Shown: piece by piece, positions 1 to 5,979 of the stretch
Position numbering within the stretch: the stretch's first letter is position 1
Layout of the letters: each line of letters begins with the position of its first letter
Virus record (IMG/VR): IMGVR_UViG_3300046002_003436
Span: 1-57,907 of that record
DNA from: a virus
Strand: one strand, 5' to 3'
DNA: 57,907 nt
Notes under the pieces: generated by a model
What the model was told of the DNA's origin: nothing
Database searches by the model: none
Seen by the model: only the letters and a program-made list of their open reading frames with translations
Program-made: the position numbers and the translations under genes

Positions 1-233
1 CGACCTAGATACATGAACACAGAGAACATAAAACTCATTCTGTATTTCAGCCATACGGGTTCTGGTCTGGAAAAAATATTTTCTTTGGTTTGAAACTTGG
101 GACTGTTTGTAAAATAATTGCCGTCGGCAATAATGTTCTTGATAATTTTGCAGGCCATAGCGTCATCTTCAGCAGTGATTACACTGCTAAAATTAAATTT
201 GCGAACAAGCTCTGTTTGATCTACTACCTGCAT
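1..233 (-). CDS. Unknown phage protein, 3' end outside window
   Basis: Open frame of 77 visible codons from an ATG at 233, running off the left edge of the window, so the C-terminus is missing. The visible part begins MQVVDQTELVRKF and carries a mixed acidic and aromatic sequence. I do not recognise a family. It is the first gene downstream, on the same strand, of the tRNA-Gly(TCC) gene, with an 8-bp gap, so it may be co-transcribed with the tRNA array. The start is the only ATG in a good position, but a Shine-Dalgarno sequence is weak. Confidence 0.6.
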   Translation of the reverse strand, partial: MQVVDQTELVRKFNFSSVITAEDDAMACKIIKNIIADGNYFTNSPKFQTKENIFSRPEPVWLKYRMSFMFSVFMYLG

Positions 234-241
234 GGTATCCT

Positions 242-315
242 TGGAGCGGGATGAGAGAATCGAACTCTCGACCGAAGATTGGAAATCTGCTGTTTTGCCA
301 TTAAACTAATCCCGC
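242..315 (-). tRNA. tRNA-Gly(TCC)
   Basis: A 74-nt cloverleaf with acceptor GCGGGAT/ATCCCGC, anticodon loop TTTCCAA (TCC, reads GGA), T-loop TTCGATT, and discriminator T followed by an encoded CCA. One mismatch in the anticodon stem. It closes the array on this side. Confidence 0.93.
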
Positions 316-340
316 ATTGTCTTTACTTATCAACTAACTT

Positions 341-417
341 TGGTCGGAGTACAAGGATTCGAACCTTGGACCCCCTGGTCCCAAACCAGGTGCGCTACCA
401 GACTGCGCCACACTCCG
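341..417 (-). tRNA. tRNA-Pro(TGG)
   Basis: A 77-nt cloverleaf with acceptor CGGAGTG, anticodon stem CCTGG/CCAGG, loop TTTGGGA (TGG, reads CCA) and encoded ACCA end. It lies 3 bp downstream of the omega-subunit gene on the same strand. Confidence 0.95.
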
Positions 418-420
418 AAT

Positions 421-648
421 TTATTCTACTTTTTTAAGATATTCTCGACCTATCTTGCCTTCTTGGACATCTAATAGAGCACTCACCGGAGAGTTGATTT
501 GAGTAGTCAGCCCTGCTGTTTTGTGTCTACGAGACAATTCTCTGGCTCTTACTGTAGCGATTAGCACAAGATCAAATCTGTTGCCTCCCGCTTGTTCTAC
601 ACATTGTTGTGTATCTACGGTAGGTCCACGACTATCAGATAATTTCAT
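421..648 (-). CDS. rpoZ: RNA polymerase omega subunit homologue
   Basis: 75 aa. The sequence matches the core of bacterial RpoZ: GNRFDLVLIATVRAREL at residues 22-38 corresponds to the GNRFDLVL.A..RAR signature that wraps the beta-prime C-terminus, and ALLDVQEGKIG near residues 57-67 matches the second omega block. Family members are usually 70-100 aa, so this is full length. An AAAGG sequence six nucleotides before the ATG supports the start. It sits between tRNA-Pro and an initiator-like tRNA in the tRNA array. Omega helps assemble the core polymerase and mediates (p)ppGpp binding in some bacteria. A phage copy could replace the host subunit, but that role is inferred from homology only. Confidence 0.85.
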   Translation of the reverse strand: MKLSDSRGPTVDTQQCVEQAGGNRFDLVLIATVRARELSRRHKTAGLTTQINSPVSALLDVQEGKIGREYLKKVE

Positions 649-668
649 TTTTTGCCTTTGTAAAAAAA

Positions 669-742
669 TGGTTGCGGGACCTGGAATCGAACCAGGATCT
701 AGAGCTTATGAGACTCTTGAGTTACCGTTTCTCTATCCCGCG
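669..742 (-). tRNA. tRNA-Met(CAT), initiator-like
   Basis: A 74-nt cloverleaf with anticodon loop CTCATAA (CAT) and an encoded CCA. Reading the acceptor as CGCGGGA/TCCCGCA leaves a C1-A72 mismatch, the bacterial initiator signature, and the D-stem shows A11-T24 rather than the Y11-R24 of elongators. The three consecutive G-C pairs normal at the base of the initiator anticodon stem are absent (stem AGAGT/GCTCT). The tRNA identity is firm. The initiator assignment is probable. Confidence 0.85.
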
Positions 743-746
743 ATAA

Positions 747-1085
747 ACTTTATAGAGGCTCTCTGTTGGAATCGAACCAAACTGTTTAACTCCGTATCTT
801 CCTGGCACTTTCGGTGGTTAGTCGACTTAGCACCTAACTCGTGTGATCCAGTGTAGTTAAACTTCAAAGAGCTTTTATAAAGTGTCTAGCTACCTACACC
901 ACATAGGCCCTAGACTGAGCTGTTACTCTGTCCACTAATTTTTTCATCTGGACGGGTTTCGTTCCCGCCCCTAGGTAGTTTTCAGTATCCCCCAACAGGG
1001 GCTGTAAGGTCAGGTCCTAGTGTACCCCCTGGTCTATCGTTACAGGGACGGATTGTTTACTAACGGAAACAATCAAACCGGGGTC
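747..1085 (-). ncRNA. Candidate structured RNA with a T-arm-like 3' end
   Basis: No credible reading frame fills this stretch. Its 3' domain is closed by a long two-part helix: 876-883 pairs perfectly with 747-754 and 865-872 with 758-765 (one G-T), separated by a 3x3 internal loop. Inside are an 8-bp helix of GTTTAACT with AGTTAAAC, a GTTAG/CTAAC hairpin and a T-arm-like TTGG-TTCGATT-CCAA. The upstream part holds a 7-bp GGGCGGG/CCCGTCC hairpin and an 8-bp GATTGTTT/AAACAATC hairpin. There is no D-arm, anticodon arm or CCA, so it is not an ordinary tRNA. It lies directly beside the initiator-like tRNA. The boundaries are approximate and I do not recognise the class. Confidence 0.45.
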
Positions 1086-1087
1086 TG

Positions 1088-1663
1088 TTAGATCAAGCCT
1101 TCTGCCTGTAGTGTTGCTACTACATCGTCTGCCAGAGGAATCTCTGTGCGGATGTTCAACTCAAGCACTTCATCGTTGAGCTGTTGTTTTTGCTTCTTTA
1201 GGTTAAGCACTTCTGCTTTGGCCTGTGCAATTTGTTCTTTGCTGAGAACGCTGGTGCTCACAGTATCACTATAGCCGTAAAGACTGCGACGAGTGTTTTC
1301 GCCCTTGTCGTTCTTGATCTTTTCCAGCTTGCCTTTAATCACTTCCAAAGAAGTAATCTCTGTGGCTTTAGCCAGTTCTTCTAGCTGACCGATGCGCTTG
1401 TCAATGAACGCTGCCTTGGCTAATGCTGTGTTAATACCACTGGCTGCGTTGGCTGTTCCAATCAATGCACGGATGTTGTACATAGCCATGGTTAACTTTT
1501 GTCTGCGACCATCGTTGGTAACCAATTCAGAATTGGCCTTGGTGATAGCAGCTTCTACGTCTTGAAACTCATTGAGTTCAATAGTGAAATCTACTTTGAT
1601 ACTTTTGATGGTATCATTGATGCTGTTCTGCACAGCATTTGCTTTTCTCAGTGTGATATTCAT
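1088..1663 (-). CDS. Coiled-coil phage protein of unknown function
   Basis: 191 aa from the ATG at 1663, which follows AAAGGAAG at good spacing. An upstream in-frame ATG at 1699 lacks such a site. The protein is rich in Lys, Glu, Ala and Leu, with predicted helical coiled-coil stretches over residues 40-130 and 155-180, and no signal peptide or membrane segment. It is preceded by a roughly 290-nt leader and a consensus sigma70 promoter. I do not recognise a family. Confidence 0.75.
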   Translation of the reverse strand: MNITLRKANAVQNSINDTIKSIKVDFTIELNEFQDVEAAITKANSELVTNDGRRQKLTMAMYNIRALIGTANAASGINTALAKAAFIDKRIGQLEELAKATEITSLEVIKGKLEKIKNDKGENTRRSLYGYSDTVSTSVLSKEQIAQAKAEVLNLKKQKQQLNDEVLELNIRTEIPLADDVVATLQAEGLI

Positions 1664-1954
1664 TTTTCTTCCTTTTTCAAACAACAATGACGGGTCCATG
1701 AAAGGTCAAGTAATAGACCGGACAATAGACAATGAAGATTTGTATTCTTCGTTGACAATGTGCAATATACAATACACAGAGGTCTATATATTTCCGATTA
1801 ACAAATGACATTCTATTAGGAATCGGATCACATAAACACGTTCCAATTTCAAGTTGGATTGTAAGTTTGGAGTAAGCATGAAGCTCACGCCTTTGTGTCT
1901 ATTCTCGTCTACCCTTCACTTCACCGGTTGAAACATTTCTGTTCCAACAAAACT

Positions 1955-1983
1955 ATTATAACATTCTTTTAAGTGTGTGTCAA
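1955..1983 (-). promoter_or_regulatory. Consensus sigma70 promoter
   Basis: TTGACA (1983-1978), 17-nt spacer, TATAAT (1960-1955): a perfect consensus in both elements. It reads into the 1663 gene through a leader of about 290 nt (1664-1948) that contains small hairpins such as GAAGA/TCTTC but no clear gene. Confidence 0.85.
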
Positions 1984-1990
1984 CATGTTT

Positions 1991-2064
1991 TGGTGCCCCT
2001 TGACAGAATCGAACTGCCAATTGATGATTACAAATCAACTGTTATACCATTTAACTAAAAGGGC
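1991..2064 (-). tRNA. tRNA-Thr(TGT)
   Basis: A 74-nt cloverleaf with acceptor GCCCTTT/AAGGGGC, anticodon loop TTTGTAA (TGT, reads ACA), T-loop TTCGATT and encoded ACCA. One mismatch in the anticodon stem. Confidence 0.93.
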
Positions 2065-2080
2065 CTACTACTACTTATCT

Positions 2081-2155
2081 TGGTGGAGGATGGGAGGATC
2101 GAACTCCCGACTGAAGCTTGCAAAGCTACCGTGTTCCCAGCTATACCAATCCCCC
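2081..2155 (-). tRNA. tRNA-Ala(TGC)
   Basis: A 75-nt cloverleaf with acceptor GGGGGAT/ATCCTCC, anticodon loop TTTGCAA (TGC, reads GCA) and encoded ACCA. Confidence 0.94.
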
Positions 2156-2157
2156 GA

Positions 2158-2373
2158 TTAATCCCTAGTTGATGCTGTGCCAGTGGGATTCTTAGTGTAT
2201 CCACCTGGACCAGCAGGTCTCTTTTCTCTCTTGGGCTGAACAGCTGCACATAGCTCAGCATCGATCATTGCACGTTTCCATGCACCTCGCTTGTGCGGAT
2301 CTAAAACTCCACTCAGTGCTAGACTTGCTTTAGTCATTGAACTCATTCTATAATTTGGACCTGGTTTCATCAT
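2158..2373 (-). CDS. Small basic protein of unknown function
   Basis: 71 aa, starting MMKPGPNYRM after an AAGGAA Shine-Dalgarno sequence; the second ATG at 2370 is an alternative start. It is rich in Lys, Arg and Pro towards the C-terminus (KREKRPAGPGG). The stop lies 3 bp before tRNA-Ala, so it is probably transcribed with the array. No family recognised. Confidence 0.6.
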   Translation of the reverse strand: MMKPGPNYRMSSMTKASLALSGVLDPHKRGAWKRAMIDAELCAAVQPKREKRPAGPGGYTKNPTGTASTRD

Positions 2374-2389
2374 TTTTCCTTTTTTAAAA

Positions 2390-2595
2390 TCTGGTTGCTC
2401 TGCATCCCCCGGCGGTAATTATATCGCATCAGGCACCGGGAACCCCCAATACCATCACACACGACCTCCACCCGCTCCCCGACAGGGACCGTTCTCGCAT
2501 TGCTAGCGGCCTTTCGGTTCGAAGACTACCACCCGTAGCTGTCACGCTACTTCTCATCGTGTGGGTCACACTATCCGGAGACACCCGGAACGTTC
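2390..2595 (-). ncRNA. Candidate structured, GC-rich noncoding RNA
   Basis: A gene-free stretch between tRNA-Ser(GCT) and the 2373 gene that is visibly richer in G and C than the surrounding genes. It holds several clean hairpins, for example GTGTG-ACC-CACAC (2559-2571) and GTAGC-GTGACA-GCTAC (2535-2550), plus CCGG-GTGTCT-CCGG near the tRNA. No reading frame of note was seen. The class, the ends and even the strand are uncertain; the strand follows the flanking genes. Confidence 0.35.
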
Positions 2596-2683
2596 TGGCG
2601 GAGCATGTAGGAATCGAACCTACTCACCCATTGCTGAATGACAGATTAGCAATCTGTTGCCTTAACCGGTCGGCCAATGCTCC
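2596..2683 (-). tRNA. tRNA-Ser(GCT)
   Basis: An 88-nt class II tRNA with long variable arm, anticodon stem ACAGA/TCTGT, loop TTGCTAA (GCT, reads AGC/AGT) and encoded GCCA end. Confidence 0.95.
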
Positions 2684-2691
2684 GTATTACT

Positions 2692-2767
2692 TGGTGGGTC
2701 GTGACAGTCTCGAACTGCCGACATTCTGCGTGTAAGGCAGACGCTCTACCAACTGAGCTAACGACCC
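2692..2767 (-). tRNA. tRNA-Val(TAC)
   Basis: A 76-nt cloverleaf with acceptor GGGTCGT/ACGACCC, anticodon stem TCTGC/GCAGA, loop CTTACAC (TAC, reads GTA) and encoded ACCA. A very canonical D-arm. Confidence 0.96.
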
Positions 2768-2934
2768 TGACCATTAAAAAATAACATTACACCTTATAGG
2801 ATGAGACAAATTTCTGAGTGGAGTTCGATTCTCCTCATAAGCCATTGTCCACGGTTATGTCAGAGGAGTAAGATGGCCCTATTCCTCATGAGATTGTGCG
2901 TCCACAAACGATACCCGCTAATGCTATTTTTTAA

Positions 2935-3017
2935 TGGTGCCCTAGGACGGACTCGAACCGTCACGCTTGCGCACTGGCTTCTAAGACCAGCGTGTCTACC
3001 AATTCCACCACCAGGGC
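2935..3017 (-). tRNA. tRNA-Leu(TAG)
   Basis: An 83-nt class II tRNA with acceptor GCCCTGG, anticodon loop CTTAGAA (TAG, reads CTA), a variable arm and encoded ACCA. Confidence 0.95.
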
Positions 3018-3109
3018 AAAAAATTTACATTTAATTTTTAATGAACGTTTAACTAATTTCTCAGTATGTTATATTGTAACATCGTTGTTGCATACTGTCA
3101 ACCTTTATC

Positions 3110-3184
3110 TGGCACCGCCTACAGGAATCGAACCCATATTCAAGAGGTAGAAGCTCTTTGTATTATCCATTATACTAAAGCGGT
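3110..3184 (-). tRNA. tRNA-Arg(TCT)
   Basis: A 75-nt cloverleaf with anticodon stem AAGAG/CTCTT, loop CTTCTAC (TCT, reads AGA) and encoded GCCA. Confidence 0.94.
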
Positions 3185-3185
3185 A

Positions 3186-3269
3186 TGGTGCGAGAAACGG
3201 GACTCGAACCCGTATGCCTTGCGGCGGCAGATTTTAAGTCTGCTGTGTATACCATTCCACCACTCTCGC
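3186..3269 (-). tRNA. tRNA-Leu(TAA)
   Basis: An 84-nt class II tRNA with anticodon stem GCAGA/TCTGC, loop CTTAAAA (TAA, reads TTA), acceptor GCGAGAG and encoded ACCA. Confidence 0.95.
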
Positions 3270-3277
3270 ATTTATAT

Positions 3278-3353
3278 TGGTGCTACCTCTAGGAATCGAA
3301 CCTAGTTCAACGGTTCTTCAGACCGCCGCTATGACCACATCAGCTAAAGTAGC
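3278..3353 (-). tRNA. tRNA-Phe(GAA)
   Basis: A 76-nt cloverleaf with acceptor GCTACTT/AGGTAGC, anticodon loop CTGAAGA (GAA, reads TTC/TTT) and encoded ACCA. Confidence 0.94.
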
Positions 3354-3355
3354 AT

Positions 3356-3447
3356 TGGTGCCTCCGCCGGGAGTCGAACCCAGATGAACCAATTATCTGT
3401 TGCTTACGGGATATAAATCCGCCGTTTTACCATTAAACTACAGAGGC
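3356..3447 (-). tRNA. tRNA with class II variable arm, anticodon reads TAT
   Basis: A 92-nt tRNA with acceptor GCCTCTG, D-arm GTTT/AAAC and encoded ACCA. Counting from the D-arm puts the anticodon loop at TTTATAT, that is anticodon TAT (Ile, ATA codon), with an A-C mismatch closing the loop. Yet it has a long variable arm of about 22 nt (AGAT/ATCT stem), which isoleucine tRNAs do not have. The amino acid identity is therefore open: Ile by anticodon, Leu/Ser/Tyr-like by architecture. Confidence 0.7.
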
Positions 3448-3497
3448 AAAAGAAAAACTTTACAGCATCAACTATGTTAAACGAGTAAAGCCATGTT

Positions 3498-3571
3498 TGG
3501 GGTGAAAGCGGGAATCGAACCCTGCCTTACTGTTTCACAGACAGCCGTGCAGCCATTACACTACTAACACC
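3498..3571 (-). tRNA. tRNA-His(GTG)
   Basis: A 74-nt cloverleaf with anticodon loop CTGTGAA (GTG) and an extra 5' G facing C73, the histidine identity pair. Two T-T mismatches lie in the acceptor stem. CCA is encoded. Confidence 0.9.
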
Positions 3572-3577
3572 ATTGTT

Positions 3578-3652
3578 TGGCCGGTCCGGAGAGATTCGAA
3601 CTCCCGACAGCTGGTTTCGAAGACCAGAACTCTTCCACTGAGCTACGGACCG
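3578..3652 (-). tRNA. tRNA-Arg(TCG)
   Basis: A 75-nt cloverleaf with acceptor CGGTCCG, anticodon stem CTGGT/ACCAG, loop CTTCGAA (TCG, reads CGA) and encoded GCCA. Confidence 0.95.
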
Positions 3653-3658
3653 ATTGAT

Positions 3659-3732
3659 TGGCAGAGGGTAAAGGAATCGAACCTTTAATGACGGAATCAA
3701 AATCCGTAGTTATACCATTTAACTAACCCCCA
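3659..3732 (-). tRNA. tRNA-Gln(TTG)
   Basis: A 74-nt cloverleaf beginning TGGGGGT with an unpaired first position, as is usual for glutamine tRNAs, anticodon loop TTTTGAT (TTG, reads CAA) and encoded GCCA. Confidence 0.93.
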
Positions 3733-3738
3733 ACAATT

Positions 3739-3814
3739 TGGTGGTAATAGTTGGACTCGAACCAACGATAGGCTGCGTATGAAGCAACTGCATTAGCCAC
3801 TATGCTATATTACC
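3739..3814 (-). tRNA. tRNA-Met(CAT), elongator type
   Basis: A 76-nt cloverleaf with fully paired acceptor GGTAATA/TATTACC, anticodon loop TTCATAC (CAT) and encoded ACCA. The G1-C72 pair argues for an elongator. A lysidine-modified Ile tRNA reading ATA is the alternative that sequence alone cannot exclude. Confidence 0.9.
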
Positions 3815-3905
3815 ATATAGAAACACACTTGGAACTTTCTCATTGAACGGATGGTGTTCTGTCCTTACTATCTAGACTACGTCTAGAATCAAGTATGTTT
3901 TTATA

Positions 3906-3979
3906 TGGTAGGGGCACAGAGAATCGAACTCTGATTTACTGGTTAAAAGCCAGTTACTTTACCATTAAGTTATACCCCC
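3906..3979 (-). tRNA. tRNA-Lys(TTT)
   Basis: A 74-nt cloverleaf with anticodon stem ACTGG/CCAGT, loop CTTTTAA (TTT, reads AAA) and encoded ACCA. The spacer on its 5' side (3815-3905) holds a TCTAGAC/GTCTAGA hairpin. Confidence 0.94.
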
Positions 3980-4106
3980 AACTGTTTATGACATTTGTCA
4001 CTGTCCATAACAGGATCTCCTATTTTAAATTTTTGTCGATAAAATATATCAATACTACCAGCATGAGTAAAACTGCAACCGCCCCATTTTGTTTTCTCCT
4101 TATAAG

Positions 4107-4180
4107 TGGTGCCCAGAACAAGAATCGAACTTGTAATAATCGCTTATCAAGCGACCGTTATACCATTTAACTATCCGGGC
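4107..4180 (-). tRNA. tRNA-Ile(GAT)
   Basis: A 74-nt cloverleaf with acceptor GCCCGGA, anticodon loop TTGATAA (GAT, reads ATC/ATT) and encoded ACCA. Confidence 0.94.
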
Positions 4181-4184
4181 AATT

Positions 4185-4274
4185 TGGCGGAAGTAGTAGG
4201 ATTCGAACCCACGGCCCCTTTCGGAACTTCAGTTTTCAAGACTGCTGCCTTAAACCATGCTCAGCCATACTTCC
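4185..4274 (-). tRNA. tRNA-Ser(TGA)
   Basis: A 90-nt class II tRNA with acceptor GGAAGTA, anticodon loop CTTGAAA (TGA, reads TCA), long variable arm (CCGAAAGG hairpin) and encoded GCCA. Confidence 0.95.
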
Positions 4275-4279
4275 ATAAT

Positions 4280-4360
4280 TGGTACCCCGGGCGGGAGTTG
4301 AACCCGCATTTAAATTTCTCTTTTTGAGAGAGACGACTTTGCCAATTTGTCTACCGGGGC
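4280..4360 (-). tRNA. tRNA-Leu(CAA), short variable arm
   Basis: An 81-nt tRNA with acceptor GCCCCGG, anticodon stem TCTCT/AGAGA, loop CTCAAAA (CAA, reads TTG) and encoded ACCA. The variable region is only about 9-10 nt, shorter than in a normal leucine tRNA. Confidence 0.9.
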
Positions 4361-4366
4361 GTTGTT

Positions 4367-4443
4367 TGGAATAGCGGGTGGGATTCGAACCCACGAACAA
4401 CAGTTTTGCAGACTGCGCCATTAGGCCTCTCTGGCACCGCTAT
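4367..4443 (-). tRNA. tRNA-Cys(GCA)
   Basis: A 77-nt cloverleaf with acceptor ATAGCGG/CCGCTAT, discriminator T as in bacterial tRNA-Cys, anticodon loop CTGCAAA (GCA) and encoded CCA. Confidence 0.94.
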
Positions 4444-4459
4444 ATAGAATAAATATCGA

Positions 4460-5404
4460 ATGCTTATAAAATTACAATTTTCTCACGACAGTTGCTTGAC
4501 TATCAAATTGTTTGATAATTCTGCAGCTCGCAAGTGGTTTTCTTTTTATTCACTTAAAAATAACAATAAATCAGTTCCAATAAATTTCAATGATAATTAT
4601 AATCACATAAACTATTTTAAGAAACGTAAAAATCGATATGAAAACCAGATTGCTGAAGAATGGGAAAAAATACATCGGAGTCTTAACAATCTCAAAGATC
4701 TGGGATACATTTCAAATATAGAATTGCCAGCGATGTTTGATTATCAACAAAGTCGACTTAATCTACTGCACAGATTTTTTACCACAAATGCTATATGGGA
4801 TCATAAATTCAATGATAAACGTATTCATAAGCCAAATCCCATTGACAGTAATTTTTACACTACGGTAGAAAATCGTCAACATTTTAAAAACTGCATTGAA
4901 CAGATCAATGCATCAGTGCATTTTCTCGAAAGTTTTACAGACCCGGAGAACAGAAAAATATTAGATACTCTGCCGTTGAATTCTATAATTATTATATCAC
5001 AGAATAATATAGCTAATCACGACACCTGGTGCCAATTTTCTCATGATGAACAACAAGAAAATTACAAATATCTGCAATATCTTGAATGCAATCAACCATT
5101 GGTATTATTAGATAACTCTATCACTGGTAAAAGCTATCTACAAAATTTTCTAGAGAACGATGATCCTACCAACGAAGACTGCACAGGACGAGAAGGTTCG
5201 CACGGTAATCTCATTATTGATACCAACGATAATAGACAAAAAATATATTCCAGCGACAAGTTCCAAGCCTGGGCAGATCACTACGGGTTAAAAAACATAC
5301 CATATGAATTTGCTATCGGTTCTGTTATAGACTGTGACTACAGTGAAATGCACAAATTTCAGAACTGTTCTCAAACTAGACTAACATATCATTCAACACT
5401 CTAA
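4460..5404 (+). CDS. Unknown AT-rich plus-strand protein inside the tRNA array
   Basis: 314 aa, the only large plus-strand gene of the left half, lying in a gap between tRNA-Cys and tRNA-Gly(GCC) and filling it almost exactly (16 bp and 3 bp spacers). The protein is rich in Asn, Phe, Tyr and Lys and has no signal peptide or membrane helix. A GKSYLQNF stretch sits near residue 220 but is not a convincing P-loop. Base composition is more AT-rich than most neighbours. I do not recognise a family. The orientation and insertion point suggest independent gain, possibly as a cargo gene. Confidence 0.65.
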   Translation: MLIKLQFSHDSCLTIKLFDNSAARKWFSFYSLKNNNKSVPINFNDNYNHINYFKKRKNRYENQIAEEWEKIHRSLNNLKDLGYISNIELPAMFDYQQSRLNLLHRFFTTNAIWDHKFNDKRIHKPNPIDSNFYTTVENRQHFKNCIEQINASVHFLESFTDPENRKILDTLPLNSIIIISQNNIANHDTWCQFSHDEQQENYKYLQYLECNQPLVLLDNSITGKSYLQNFLENDDPTNEDCTGREGSHGNLIIDTNDNRQKIYSSDKFQAWADHYGLKNIPYEFAIGSVIDCDYSEMHKFQNCSQTRLTYHSTL

Positions 5405-5407
5405 TAC

Positions 5408-5481
5408 TGGAGCGGGATAGGAGAATCGAACTCCTAACTAAACCTTGGCAAGGTTTCGTTTGACCATTAAACTAATCCCGC
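5408..5481 (-). tRNA. tRNA-Gly(GCC)
   Basis: A 74-nt cloverleaf with acceptor GCGGGAT (same as the other Gly tRNA), anticodon loop TTGCCAA (GCC) and discriminator T plus encoded CCA. Confidence 0.95.
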
Positions 5482-5486
5482 ATATA

Positions 5487-5561
5487 TGGAAGACCGTAGG
5501 GGAGTCGAACCCCTCTTACCAGGATGAAAACCTAGTGTCCTAACCGATAGACGAACGGTCC
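5487..5561 (-). tRNA. tRNA-Glu(TTC)
   Basis: A 75-nt cloverleaf with acceptor GGACCGT/ACGGTCT, anticodon loop TTTTCAT (TTC, reads GAA) and encoded TCCA. Confidence 0.94.
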
Positions 5562-5569
5562 ATAAAACT

Positions 5570-5643
5570 TGGCGTACCTCCAGGGACTCGAACCCCGACG
5601 AACAGTTTTGGAGACTGTGATGCTGCCATTACATTAGAGATAC
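5570..5643 (-). tRNA. tRNA-Trp(CCA)
   Basis: A 74-nt cloverleaf with acceptor GTATCTC/GAGGTAC, anticodon stem ACAGT/ACTGT, loop CTCCAAA (CCA, reads TGG) and encoded GCCA. Confidence 0.94.
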
Positions 5644-5648
5644 ATTAT

Positions 5649-5727
5649 TGGCTCCGAGTAAGAGGATCGAACTCTTCTAACCAGTGATTAACAGTCACGC
5701 CCATGCACCTTGCTCGGGTTTCTCGGA
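5649..5727 (-). tRNA. tRNA-Asn(GTT)
   Basis: A 79-nt cloverleaf with acceptor TCCGAGA/ACTCGGA (last pair mismatched), anticodon loop CTGTTAA (GTT) and encoded GCCA. Confidence 0.92.
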
Positions 5728-5734
5728 ATAAAAT

Positions 5735-5809
5735 TGGCGGTCTGTGGGGGAATCGAACCCCCGTAAGCGGATAGACAATCCGCAGTAATAACCTCTATAC
5801 GAACAGACC
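5735..5809 (-). tRNA. tRNA-Asp(GTC)
   Basis: A 75-nt cloverleaf with acceptor GGTCTGT/ACAGACC, anticodon stem GCGGA/TCCGC, loop TTGTCTA (GTC) and encoded GCCA. Confidence 0.96.
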
Positions 5810-5814
5810 AAATT

Positions 5815-5898
5815 TGGTGGAGACGGCTGGAGTCGAACCAACAGTGCCGAAGCGGCGGATTTACAGTCCACTGGGGATACCAATTTTCCTACATCTCC
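5815..5898 (-). tRNA. tRNA-Tyr(GTA)
   Basis: An 84-nt class II tRNA with acceptor GGAGATG, anticodon loop CTGTAAA (GTA), variable-arm hairpin CCGCTTCGG and encoded ACCA. It is the first tRNA of the array in the direction of transcription. Confidence 0.96.
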
Positions 5899-5922
5899 AA
5901 AACACACTCTTGCGAATGTGTG

Positions 5923-5979
5923 TATTAAAGAGCACAGTCTGCGACATCTCAGTCCAGGCCAGTTCTATGCTCTTTAATA
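5923..5979. repeat. 12-bp inverted repeat in the leader of the tRNA array
   Basis: TATTAAAGAGCA (5923-5934) is perfectly complementary to TGCTCTTTAATA (5968-5979), with 33 bp between. A second hairpin (CACAC...GTGTG) lies just downstream towards tRNA-Tyr. The surrounding stretch 5900-6084 has no solid gene. A 29-codon minus-strand frame (5949-6038, MDERAATRMESLV...) overlaps the repeat and could be a tiny gene or chance. Confidence 0.5.

Noticed and set aside
521-856. Plus-strand reading frame of 111 codons across the omega gene and tRNA-Met
   Set aside because: It crosses a tRNA and is antisense to the RpoZ homologue, and the product is low in similarity to any protein pattern.
747-1085. 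tmRNA or RNase P RNA
   Set aside because: No tag frame ending in LAA, no TTTCGAC or RNase P core signatures, and a clear tmRNA exists at 42578-42935.
2793-2843. T-arm-like sequence on the plus strand (GGAG-TTCGATT-CTCC followed by TCATAAGCCA) that could be a tRNA
   Set aside because: Only about 50 nt separate the possible acceptor strands, no anticodon arm fits, and the acceptor pairing has mismatches. At best a tRNA remnant.
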